Source: Superficieibacter sp. HKU1 (GTDB lineage Bacteria; Pseudomonadota; Gammaproteobacteria; Enterobacterales; Enterobacteriaceae). From it: DNA of 64,000 nucleotides. Below, piece by piece: positions 26,601-34,998 of this stretch (position 1 is its first letter; each line of letters opens with the position of its first letter). Below the pieces are notes generated by a model that saw only the letters and a list, made by a program, of their open reading frames with translations, was not told where the DNA came from and searched no databases. Position numbers and translations under genes: made by a program. The stretch is taken from the NCBI RefSeq assembly GCF_029319185.1, contig NZ_CP119754.1, positions 4,712,001 through 4,776,000 on the forward strand. The letters run 5' to 3'.

Positions 26601-27651
26601 TTTACTCCGAAAGCTCTGCGATGCCAGCGCCGTAAGCGGCGATGAGCATGAGGTACGTCAGGTCCTGATCGGGACGCTGGAAAACGATGCCGATGAGATT
26701 ACGTTTGACGGTCTGGGCAGTTTTATCGCCCGCAAAGGCACGCGCGGCCCTAAAGTCGCCATCGTCGGCCATATGGACGAAGTGGGCTTTATGGTGACGC
26801 ATATTTGCGAGAAAGGATTTATCCGCTTCACCACCGTGGGTGGCTGGTGGAGCCAGTCCATGCTCAACCATCGCGTGACCATACGCACCCGCGACGGGCA
26901 GAAAATCCCCGGCATTATTGGCTCGGTTGCACCGCACGCGCTTACCGAAAAACAAAAGCAGCAGCCGCTGACGTTCGATGAAATGTTTATTGATATCGGC
27001 GCGGAAAGCCGCAAAGAGGCAGAGTATCGCGGCGTTGCCGTGGGTGATTTCATCAGCCCGGAAGCCAACTTTGCCCGCTGGGGCGATGATAAGATCGTCG
27101 CCAAGGCGCTGGATAATCGCGTTGGCTGCGCCCTGATGGCAGAGCTATTCCAGACGGTGAATAACCCGGACATTACGCTCTATGGCGTAGGCAGCGTAGA
27201 GGAAGAGGTGGGACTTCGCGGCGCACAAACCTCCGCCGAGTCGATTAAGCCCGATGTGGTGATCGTGCTGGATACCGCCGTCGCTGGCGATGTTCCGGGC
27301 ATTGACGGGATTAAATATCCGCTGCAACTGGGTGAAGGTCCGGGCGTCATGCTGTTTGATAAGCGCTACTTCCCGAACCAGAAACTGCTGGCCCTGCTCA
27401 AACAAAGCGCCACCCGCAGCCATGCCCCGCTTCAGTTTGCCACCATGAAGACCGGCGCGACCGATGGCGGACGCTATAACGTGATGGGTGGCGGTCGCCC
27501 TGTGGTCGCGCTGTGCCTGCCTACACGCTATCTCCACGCCAATAGCGGCATGATTTCCGCCAGAGATTATGAAGCCTCATTGACGATGATACGTGACCTG
27601 TTGCTGTCGCTGAATGAGCAGCGCATCCAGGACATGAAGGATTTCCGCTAA
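26590..27651 (+). CDS. frvX: M42-family metallopeptidase/cellulase-like (FrvX)
   Basis: 353 residues from GTG 26590, chosen because AGGAGG is 6 bases upstream; a TTG two codons earlier is the alternative. The M42 metal ligands appear in order: GHMDEVGFMV (His), the bridging Asp in KALDNRVGC, EEEVGLRG (Glu-Glu), VLDTAVAGD (Asp) and TRYLHAN (His). M42 enzymes are dodecameric aminopeptidases; in a PTS operon the protein might instead act on a sugar-linked substrate, which is unknown. It overlaps the frvB stop. Confidence 0.92.
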   Translation: MNTDLLRKLCDASAVSGDEHEVRQVLIGTLENDADEITFDGLGSFIARKGTRGPKVAIVGHMDEVGFMVTHICEKGFIRFTTVGGWWSQSMLNHRVTIRTRDGQKIPGIIGSVAPHALTEKQKQQPLTFDEMFIDIGAESRKEAEYRGVAVGDFISPEANFARWGDDKIVAKALDNRVGCALMAELFQTVNNPDITLYGVGSVEEEVGLRGAQTSAESIKPDVVIVLDTAVAGDVPGIDGIKYPLQLGEGPGVMLFDKRYFPNQKLLALLKQSATRSHAPLQFATMKTGATDGGRYNVMGGGRPVVALCLPTRYLHANSGMISARDYEASLTMIRDLLLSLNEQRIQDMKDFR

Positions 27652-27660
27652 GGGCACATT

Positions 27661-29406
27661 ATGCTTAACGAACGCCAGCTTACCCTGCTCGACCTTCTTG
27701 AACAGCAGCCCGTTTCTCTTATCGAGCTGGCGCGGTTAACAGAGGTTTCCGGGCGTACCGTTCTGCGTGATATTGATTATCTTAACTTTACCCTTAGCGG
27801 AACGGCCCATATTCAGGGAACCGGTAGTTCAGGCTACCGGTTAGAGATTTTCGACCGCCGCCGCTATTTCCAGCTTCTGCAACGGCATGATAATGATGAC
27901 CGGTTGCTGGCGCATTTGCTGATCAATGCGTTTACCACACGGACTCAGCTTGCGGAGGCGCTCAATTTACCGGAGGCGTGGGTGGTCGACCGACTGTCGA
28001 GGCTCAGGCTCCGCTATGAACGCGCCTTTACCCTGCAAAGCCGTCCCGGCATGGGATATTTTATTGATGAGCCGGAAGAAAAACGCATTATTCTGCTGGC
28101 CAACCTGCTGAAAAAAGATCCGTTTATCATCGCCTTGCCTGGCGTCACGCCGGAGGTTGTTGGGGTACTCCCGGACGTGGACAACGAGGATTTACAGCTG
28201 TCGTTTATTCCCGGTGACTATATCGCCAGTGTGATCCTCGCCGTCTATGCGCTCCGTCATCGCCTGAACCGCCGCTGGCCTGAGACCCATAACGCGGGAC
28301 TGCGGACAGCCATCGAACGGGCAGGCCTGTATTTAGGCACCGACGCCATAAATACGTTAACTGGCTTATTAATGCGCCATCAACAACGTGCCGGCGAGGT
28401 CTCTGCCGCCAGCATTGAAGCATTATTACAGTCCCTGCCGGATATCGCCCGGCTGAATATTATCGACACGCCGCTGGTGGAGGATTTAACGGGCCATATT
28501 CTGCGCTGTACTGCCGCTCCTGTCTGGCTGTCAGAAAACCGTCAGGGTAGCCTGAATAACCTGAAGGCCGCCTGGCCCGCCGCATTCGACCTGAGCCTGC
28601 GCTTTATTAATCAGTTAAGTCAACAGTACGATATCCCGGTATTCGACAGCGATCTGGTGGGGCTTTATTTCGCCTGCGCGCTGGAACGTCACCAGAACGA
28701 ACGCCAGCCAGTGATCCTGCTGTGCGAGCAAAATGCGATTGCCACCATCAATAAGCAGGCTATTGAGCGGGAAATTGTTAACTGCCGGGTGATTATTGCG
28801 CACTCCCTGGCGGAGTTAGGCAATATCAGCACTGAGATTGAGCCAATGCTGATTATTAATAACAGCCATTTTTTCCCGGATGAATCCCGCCACAAGGTAC
28901 TGGTAATTAAAAATATTATTACCGCAGCCGGGATCGGTCAGATAAAGGATTTTCTGGCGTCGGCGTTTATCCGTCAGCAGCCTGAGCGTTTCTTTCTGGC
29001 GGAGGGAAGTTTTCATTACGATAACGCGCCGGACGAATCCTGGCAGGCGATGATGGCGCGCATCTGCGAGCAGCTGGTGGCGAGTCATCACCTCACTCCC
29101 GATGAGGCCGGGCGTATCTGCCTGCGTGAACAGGAAGGTGAAAACCTGATCGTGAACCGGATTGCCATTCCCCACTGCTGGAGCGAACAGCAGACGCGGT
29201 TTCGCGGATTTTTTATTACGCTGACGTCAGCTATTCAGGTGAATGGAGAACCGGTTAATCATGTGCTGATTGCCTGTGCCAGCTCCAGCGCCCGCCATGA
29301 GCTTAAAATCTTTAGCTATCTGGCGAGCGTACTGTACCGTTATTCAGCCGAGGATATTATCGCGCTAACCGGCCATGAGGCGTTTGTGGCGCTATTGCGG
29401 GAATAG
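27661..29406 (+). CDS. frvR: BglG/MtlR-type PTS-regulated transcriptional activator (FrvR)
   Basis: 581 residues, as E. coli FrvR. N-terminal helix-turn-helix (about 1-60; LARLTEVSGRTVLRDIDYLN), a second HTH-like region (about 85-125), PRD-type helices in the middle, and a C-terminal EIIA-like domain (about 445-580) with VNRIAIPHCW as the phosphorylatable His. Its activity is expected to be set by phosphorylation through the Frv PTS. It follows frvX by 9 bases and likely activates frvABXR. Confidence 0.92.
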   Translation: MLNERQLTLLDLLEQQPVSLIELARLTEVSGRTVLRDIDYLNFTLSGTAHIQGTGSSGYRLEIFDRRRYFQLLQRHDNDDRLLAHLLINAFTTRTQLAEALNLPEAWVVDRLSRLRLRYERAFTLQSRPGMGYFIDEPEEKRIILLANLLKKDPFIIALPGVTPEVVGVLPDVDNEDLQLSFIPGDYIASVILAVYALRHRLNRRWPETHNAGLRTAIERAGLYLGTDAINTLTGLLMRHQQRAGEVSAASIEALLQSLPDIARLNIIDTPLVEDLTGHILRCTAAPVWLSENRQGSLNNLKAAWPAAFDLSLRFINQLSQQYDIPVFDSDLVGLYFACALERHQNERQPVILLCEQNAIATINKQAIEREIVNCRVIIAHSLAELGNISTEIEPMLIINNSHFFPDESRHKVLVIKNIITAAGIGQIKDFLASAFIRQQPERFFLAEGSFHYDNAPDESWQAMMARICEQLVASHHLTPDEAGRICLREQEGENLIVNRIAIPHCWSEQQTRFRGFFITLTSAIQVNGEPVNHVLIACASSSARHELKIFSYLASVLYRYSAEDIIALTGHEAFVALLRE

Positions 29407-29409
29407 CGT

Positions 29410-30591
29410 TTATTTGTGGAGAAGAAATCCGCACGATTCATACGCCGCCTTTAGCCTTTTCATCGACTCCTCCAGCTGCGAACGCGGGCAGGCAATGTTT
29501 AGTCTCATATGACCCTCGCCGCCGGGGCCATACTGTATCCCCGGCGAAAGACCAAGCCTGGCGTTATGAACAAAAAATGACATTAACTGCGCGTCACTCA
29601 GGCCCATTTTTTGCGCATTCAGGAAAACTAAATAAGAGGCACCGCCATAAATCACAGATATCAGAGGACAGTTCTTTTCAACTTCTTGTTTAACGTATGC
29701 CACATTTGCAGCTAAATAGCTTAATAATTTTTCAATCCAGCTGTCGCAATGCGTATAGGCAGAATAAATCGCCGCCTGTTGTATCGAATTCGTCTCGGCA
29801 AGGTAACAGTTATCGAGAAAATGATAAAAGGTATTCCGCAAGGCATCATTTTTGATGAGTGCGATGCCTCCCTGGATCGCAGGCGTATTAAACGCCTTGC
29901 TGATGGACGTAAAGACAATGGATTTACAGTTTGATGACGCACTCAGGGTAAAAAAAGGAATATGCTGCTGAGGTGGCAATGTTAAATCGCAATGCACTTC
30001 ATCGGATACAACAATTACGTCAGCCTGATGGCAACATCGGTTAATTTCTTCAAGCGTCGCCCGATCCCAAACGATTCCCCCCGGATTATGGGGTGAGGAA
30101 AACAAAAACATTTTGCACGTTTTTACTTTTTCGCGGAAGTCATGCCAGTCGAGTTCGTAAATGCCATTTTTTTCAACTAAACGTGTCTGAACCAGGTTCC
30201 TGCCACTGGTTTTTATCAGGTTAGGGTAAGGATCATAGACTGGCGTGCATGTTAATATAGTATCGCCCTTTTCCGTCAATGCCATGATGGATAAGACTAT
30301 CGTTTTTATTACGCCCGGAACAAAATGCAACCATGCTTCATCAATGCTGATATCATAGCGTTTTTTATACCATCCACATACGGACTGCCGCCATTGAGGA
30401 TGCTCCATATTATAACCCTGCACAGGTTGCGATACGACCTCGCGCAGCGTATGCAGGACAGGCTCTGGCGTCGTGAATTCCATATCTGCAATCCACATGG
30501 GTAATACATCTTCAGTACCAAACATTGTTTTCAATTGCCCATACTTGCGGCTACGCCTGTCTCGTGTAATAACGCGATCAAAATCAGACAT
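29410..30591 (-). CDS. MalY/PatB-type PLP-dependent cystathionine beta-lyase
   Basis: 393 residues from ATG 30591, with AGGAG 6 bases upstream (a GTG one codon earlier is possible). The fold-type I PLP residues are visible: SSPHNPGGIVW (Asn), VVSDEVHCDL (Asp) and TSISKAFNTPAIQG (Schiff-base Lys). It would cleave C-S bonds of cystathionine or cysteine conjugates. It follows an NhaC-family antiporter on the same strand with a 98-base gap, so an operon for uptake and cleavage of an S-linked amino acid is possible. It ends 3 bases from convergent frvR. Confidence 0.9.
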   Translation of the reverse strand: MSDFDRVITRDRRSRKYGQLKTMFGTEDVLPMWIADMEFTTPEPVLHTLREVVSQPVQGYNMEHPQWRQSVCGWYKKRYDISIDEAWLHFVPGVIKTIVLSIMALTEKGDTILTCTPVYDPYPNLIKTSGRNLVQTRLVEKNGIYELDWHDFREKVKTCKMFLFSSPHNPGGIVWDRATLEEINRCCHQADVIVVSDEVHCDLTLPPQQHIPFFTLSASSNCKSIVFTSISKAFNTPAIQGGIALIKNDALRNTFYHFLDNCYLAETNSIQQAAIYSAYTHCDSWIEKLLSYLAANVAYVKQEVEKNCPLISVIYGGASYLVFLNAQKMGLSDAQLMSFFVHNARLGLSPGIQYGPGGEGHMRLNIACPRSQLEESMKRLKAAYESCGFLLHK

Positions 30592-30689
30592 CACAATCTC
30601 CTGTATTAAAAATCATAAAGGCATCATGCTGTTAAATTCTGCTGAGCCTTTATATTCCTTAGGGTGCGTAATAAAAAATAAACCTGTCG

Positions 30690-32078
30690 TTAATTCTCAA
30701 CCAGACGTTCTGGGTCATCACTCGGTTGATACTTTGCAATACCAATACCTGTCGCCGCCCACAAAAGGGCAAAGATAACACCGCTGTAGCAGAGAATGGC
30801 CCACGGTAAATAATCGAGGGTCGCAACTCCCAGCATGGTTGCACAATAGACGCCAGATGCAGACCAGGGAATGATAGGCTCGACAACCGTTCCGGCATCT
30901 TCCGTTGTGCGGGAGAGGTTTTTGGTGGCCAGCCCTCTTCTTTTGTATTCCTCTTTAAAAGCATCACCGCAAAGTAATAAGGGTAACGTGCCGTTTGCGG
31001 TACATGCACAGATGGTAAAGGTACTGATAATGGTGGTTAAGACCAGACGGAATGTCGATTTAATGCCTCTGGTCAGCGCGCTAATCACCGTATGTAAAGA
31101 GCCGGTGGCACTCATTGCGCCAGCAAAGCTAAAGGCGCTAAACACCGTTACGAAACTACTGAACATCGATATCGCTCCGCCACGCTCCAGCAAGCGAGAG
31201 ACGTCGGAGGGAAAAGCAGCGGCATTACCGCCTTCAGTCATCGTAAGTTTAAAACCGCTGACGACCGACTCGCCCACTGAAGATGCTGAAAAATCCTGAA
31301 AGACTAATGCGAGGATCATTGAGACGAGCGTTGACAGGAACAGCATGGGAATCGGGGGTTTTTTAGTGATTGAGCCGTACAGGACAATAATCGGCGGTAA
31401 CAATAAGAACAGATTGAAATGATAAATATGACCGATGGCGTTCATCAATACAGAGATGTTTTCTGGCGTATCTGGCGAGATATCAATTCCCCTCCCCATA
31501 TAAATATATACGGCGCAGCAGATAATAAATCCTGGCCCGGTTGTCCACAGCAGATGCGCTATATGAGAATAAAGGTTCACCCCCGCCGCAAGCGCCGCCA
31601 TGTTTGTTGAGTCAGATACCGGAGATAATTTGTCGCCGAACCAGCAGCCAGAGACAATTGCTCCAGCGGCAATCGCAAGCGGTACATTAAGGCCAATGGC
31701 AACACCAATCATGGCAATGCCAACGGTACCAATGGAGCCCCACGAGGTGCCGGTACACACTGAGATAAGCGCGCCTAAGAGGAAAGCGGAAATATAAAAA
31801 TATTGTGGATTAATAAACGTTAACCCGTAGTAGATCATCATAGGTATCGTTCCAGATACCATCCATGCACCAATAAGAAAGCCTATGCTTGCAACAATGA
31901 GGATGACGGGGAGTGCTTCAGATATTTTAGCACAAATTGATTTTAGAATATCATCCCAGGTATAACCATGCGCCAGTGCAATAAGAGAAGCAGTGGCTGT
32001 CCCCATCAGGATCATAGGCTCGGCACGAATATTAAAGACAAAATAACCTATGCTAATTGCGCCCAGCATTACTACCAT
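30690..32078 (-). CDS. NhaC-family Na+/H+ antiporter-like transporter, probable 5' frameshift
   Basis: 462 residues from the first in-frame ATG. Many membrane segments and blocks such as TGTSWGSIGTVG, GDKLSPVSDSTNMAA and WSASGVYCATMLG mark NhaC. The N-terminus starts inside the first membrane helix. The normal beginning (MELKSNALKNRRQLSFF) is present from ATG 32143 but in another frame: a run of seven T (32092-32098) needs an eighth to join SFF-WSIIP to MVVML. As written, the product lacks about 22 residues. NhaC members also exchange organic substrates; with the adjacent C-S lyase a role in amino-acid uptake is possible. Confidence 0.85.
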   Translation of the reverse strand: MVVMLGAISIGYFVFNIRAEPMILMGTATASLIALAHGYTWDDILKSICAKISEALPVILIVASIGFLIGAWMVSGTIPMMIYYGLTFINPQYFYISAFLLGALISVCTGTSWGSIGTVGIAMIGVAIGLNVPLAIAAGAIVSGCWFGDKLSPVSDSTNMAALAAGVNLYSHIAHLLWTTGPGFIICCAVYIYMGRGIDISPDTPENISVLMNAIGHIYHFNLFLLLPPIIVLYGSITKKPPIPMLFLSTLVSMILALVFQDFSASSVGESVVSGFKLTMTEGGNAAAFPSDVSRLLERGGAISMFSSFVTVFSAFSFAGAMSATGSLHTVISALTRGIKSTFRLVLTTIISTFTICACTANGTLPLLLCGDAFKEEYKRRGLATKNLSRTTEDAGTVVEPIIPWSASGVYCATMLGVATLDYLPWAILCYSGVIFALLWAATGIGIAKYQPSDDPERLVEN

Positions 32079-32319
32079 AGGGATTATCGACCAAAAAAAG
32101 ACAATTGCCTTCTGTTTTTCAAAGCGTTACTCTTCAATTCCATAATTCCATCCAAACAGTTAAAAGTTGAATATCTATTACAGACAGCCTTACCCTAAGT
32201 AATAGTAATGTATGAAGTTAAATAATTTGATATAGGTTCCCTGCGGGAATGAAGCTTGTTGTTTTTAGCGCTATATGCTTTTTCATGGCTATAACACTTA
32301 CTGATATTTATACCTCCTG

Positions 32320-33246
32320 CTACGGCAAATGTTGTCTTCGTTGTTGGCTCAGCTTACGGTACTGCTGCGGTGGCATGCCGACGTATTTATTAAACGTACT
32401 GTAAAAGCGGCTACTGGAACGAAATCCTGCAATCATTGCTATATCAAGAATGGTTTTATCCGTATCGCTAAGCAGAGCACGCACGTGGTTGATACGCATA
32501 GACGTAATATATTGTTTCATGGTCAGTTGCATAACACGCTGAAAAATACCCATCGCGTAATTAGGATTTAGCTTCACGTGTTCAGCGATAGCATTGACCG
32601 TCAATATTTTGTCGCAATGGGTAGCAATAAACTCCAGCATCTGACTCACATAAAATTGGGCATGTCGCGAAAGGCTGTCTTTCTGCGTGCGCGAGGTTTT
32701 ATGAATTAACGCAGGTTGCCAGCCAGAAAGGCTAAAGCGCTTTAACATTAGCGCAATTTCATCGATCGCCAACTGGCGAACCTGTTCATTATCGCTGGTA
32801 AGCTCATGCTGCCAGCGCTGAACTTCAAAAATACTGAGCTGCTGCGCGGCGATAGATTCAATGACCATGCCATGCGTAACATGATTAATCAGTTCACGAT
32901 CCAGTGGCCAGGTTAAAAACAAATGCATAGGCAAATTGAATATCGCCATCTGCTTACAGCGGCCCGGGCTGGTGAGCTGATGAGGGGTACAGGCCCAAAA
33001 CAAGGTGATATGCCCCTGCTTGATCTGCACAACTTCATCGTTAAACAGGTATTCCACATCGCCATCAAAAGGAACGTTGACTTCAACCTGACCATGCCAG
33101 TGGCTATAGGTCATTGCCAGCGGTGCCCGCAACTCAACGTCCATACGCTGATACTCTGAGTAGAGTGCCAGAGGGCTACGCGTCGTTTTTTCATAACTGC
33201 GACACATATGCGGTTCAGGTGGCAGTTGCGGAATACCATTTTTCAT
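32320..33246 (-). CDS. melR: MelR, AraC-family melibiose regulator (orphan)
   Basis: 308 residues from ATG 33246, near the 302 of E. coli MelR. Long identical blocks include LYSEYQRM, SHWHGQVEVNVPFDGDVEYL, GHITLFWACTPHQL and the C-terminal HTH with AGFRSSSRFYSTF. In E. coli MelR binds melibiose and activates the divergent melAB. Here neither melA nor melB adjoins it: upstream is the yiiG end, downstream the NhaC-like gene. It may act on melAB elsewhere, or on rafAB 10 kb away, whose substrates overlap. The Shine-Dalgarno is weak. Confidence 0.94.
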   Translation of the reverse strand: MKNGIPQLPPEPHMCRSYEKTTRSPLALYSEYQRMDVELRAPLAMTYSHWHGQVEVNVPFDGDVEYLFNDEVVQIKQGHITLFWACTPHQLTSPGRCKQMAIFNLPMHLFLTWPLDRELINHVTHGMVIESIAAQQLSIFEVQRWQHELTSDNEQVRQLAIDEIALMLKRFSLSGWQPALIHKTSRTQKDSLSRHAQFYVSQMLEFIATHCDKILTVNAIAEHVKLNPNYAMGIFQRVMQLTMKQYITSMRINHVRALLSDTDKTILDIAMIAGFRSSSRFYSTFNKYVGMPPQQYRKLSQQRRQHLP

Positions 33247-33432
33247 GATGAGTAGCGTTCCCGGAACATGAGTCAGACATACTGTGATGGCAAAGCCTGA
33301 ATACAGCTTAACCGAAAAAAATCTCCTTTTTACTCTTCTTTTTCGTGAAATCATTCCCAAAAACTCAGATTTAATACGTTCCGGGGCAAGATCTGAGATA
33401 ACGGGAAGGTCAACTATAGGTTGCTACTCAGT

Positions 33433-33467
33433 AAAAACTGAGGCCGTTCCGGTTAAGAAACGGCCTC
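33433..33467 (-). terminator. terminator after yiiG
   Basis: Stem GAGGCCGTT / AACGGCCTC with a 10-base loop, followed on the minus strand by AGTTTTTACTG. It separates yiiG from melR. Confidence 0.8.
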
Positions 33468-33530
33468 CAGTACGCATAACACTAAACGAAGGGAAGTAAT
33501 TGAGGTGCCCTCTGGTTTTCCCCGCTGTGA

Positions 33531-34571
33531 TTAGTGCAAGCGATTATAGTTGTCCACCATCTGGTTATAGCTTCTTAGCGCACGTGGATAAGAAGCTTCA
33601 ACCATCCAGCCGCCATTTGCATCTGAGAGAAGCCGGTTTTCACTTTCGGAATAAGGCGTTTTATCTCTCACACGGCGGATATATTTTTTAGCATCAAGTT
33701 GGTATTCATCAGCCGAAGAAATAAACATGCTAAAATTATGCGAATCGTCCGATTGTGCTTTCAGTTTTTCTTTAAATTCAGCCGTCGTTTTTTCCAGTTC
33801 CGTCAATTGTTTCATTGCGCTATCGGCATCAAAATTTTCAGTGCTAATAACATCATTAACATTGCCGGAATGTATCATAATAGCCAGTGAATAATAACTG
33901 GCAGACTTTCCTTCACTTTGCTCAATCGCTTTCAGCTGCGCAATCTGACGTTCTGCTTCTACCTGTTTGATCGCATCATTATAAGCTTTAGCGGCAGGTT
34001 CAAACGTCTCCCACTGTTTCATCAGGGTTTGGTGCAGCGTTTTACCTTGTGCAAAGGCATCATCCTTGTAATTTTCCTGCTCGTAGTATTTATCGATTTC
34101 ATTGATGGTATTGGCGACATCTACTGCACTGGTAATAAAGGTGGAGGCTGCACCATCCATCGGTTCCAGCGCAGGTTTCAGCTTAACAACTTCAGGAACG
34201 GCTTTCTGGCATTTTTCAATCGTGGAATCAGATACAGCGTAGGTGCCGTAAACAATACGTTCTTTTCCGGTAGGGCCCGTTTTGAGATCTTTCAGCCAGC
34301 TCGCGTAGCGATCCATACTGTGATAAATCGAAAGCTGCAGGGTATTATAGCAATCAATATAGGTGTTCATTTTCTCATCATGAACCATCTGCCGATCGGC
34401 CTGCGCGTCATTAGCGGATGCCGCTTGTTCTTGCGTTTTATCAGGTGCAGCATTAGATGGCGCTGGCGCACTGCTGGAAGGCGCTGCCTGAGAAGGTTCT
34501 GTTGAATTCTTATCGTCACAACCGGTAATCAGGGTTAAAACAATGGCTGTTGCTAATAGACTCCGCTTCAT
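33531..34571 (-). CDS. yiiG: YiiG-type lipoprotein (DUF3829)
   Basis: 346 residues (E. coli 351). The signal peptide ends in the lipobox LITGC, so Cys is lipidated and the protein is membrane-anchored. A Ser/Pro/Ala-rich linker (about 25-55) leads to a helical domain starting DEKMNTYIDCYNTLQ, typical of YiiG. Function unknown. In E. coli it lies right after frvR; here 4 kb with three genes have been inserted between them. A terminator follows. Confidence 0.93.
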   Translation of the reverse strand: MKRSLLATAIVLTLITGCDDKNSTEPSQAAPSSSAPAPSNAAPDKTQEQAASANDAQADRQMVHDEKMNTYIDCYNTLQLSIYHSMDRYASWLKDLKTGPTGKERIVYGTYAVSDSTIEKCQKAVPEVVKLKPALEPMDGAASTFITSAVDVANTINEIDKYYEQENYKDDAFAQGKTLHQTLMKQWETFEPAAKAYNDAIKQVEAERQIAQLKAIEQSEGKSASYYSLAIMIHSGNVNDVISTENFDADSAMKQLTELEKTTAEFKEKLKAQSDDSHNFSMFISSADEYQLDAKKYIRRVRDKTPYSESENRLLSDANGGWMVEASYPRALRSYNQMVDNYNRLH

Positions 34572-34998
34572 ATATTTCCTGCCCGAGGTATTAAAAGAAT
34601 ACTTATCATTAACCAGCTTTTTAGTAAAAGCAATTTTAGATGTGACATCAACTGGTAATAATAAATCAAGAAAACATAGCTCATCATTTTGGATGAAAAA
34701 ATGTTTCCTGTAATTCTAATTGTTATTACTTAATTGAAACACCCCCCTATATTGGGGAGGTATGAGGTAGTATGTGCCTCTCATATCAAAATTAGCGCAG
34801 TGAAACTTACGGCACTTCTGCACCATCTCCTTCGCAAAGGAAGGATAAAACTATTGAGAAACACGTCACATAATTATCAAAACATCATTTCATTTTTCAT
34901 AGCAAGAGCGGAGAGTACTCAGTGTCTAATGAACTTATTAGTGTCTAGTGTCTAATTTTTTCTAGACGCTAATTTCTACTCTATCAGGATGTTACGTT
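34572..34998. promoter_or_regulatory. yiiG-regulator gap with a cluster of TAGTGTCTA repeats
   Basis: 427 bases without a gene. Near the sigma-54 activator start (34999) lie AGTGTCTAAT (34921-34930 and 34947-34956) and an inverted pair TTAGTGTCTAG (34938-34948) / CTAGACGCTAA (34962-34972). The same core occurs before the PTS operon and the porin, so this may be autoregulation by the activator. Two small hairpins around 34741-34785 are also visible; no promoter was assigned. Confidence 0.55.

Noticed and set aside
33284..33691. Small plus-strand frames between melR and yiiG
   Set aside because: They overlap the ends of melR and yiiG and the terminator, with no ribosome site; melA or melB fragments were looked for and not seen.
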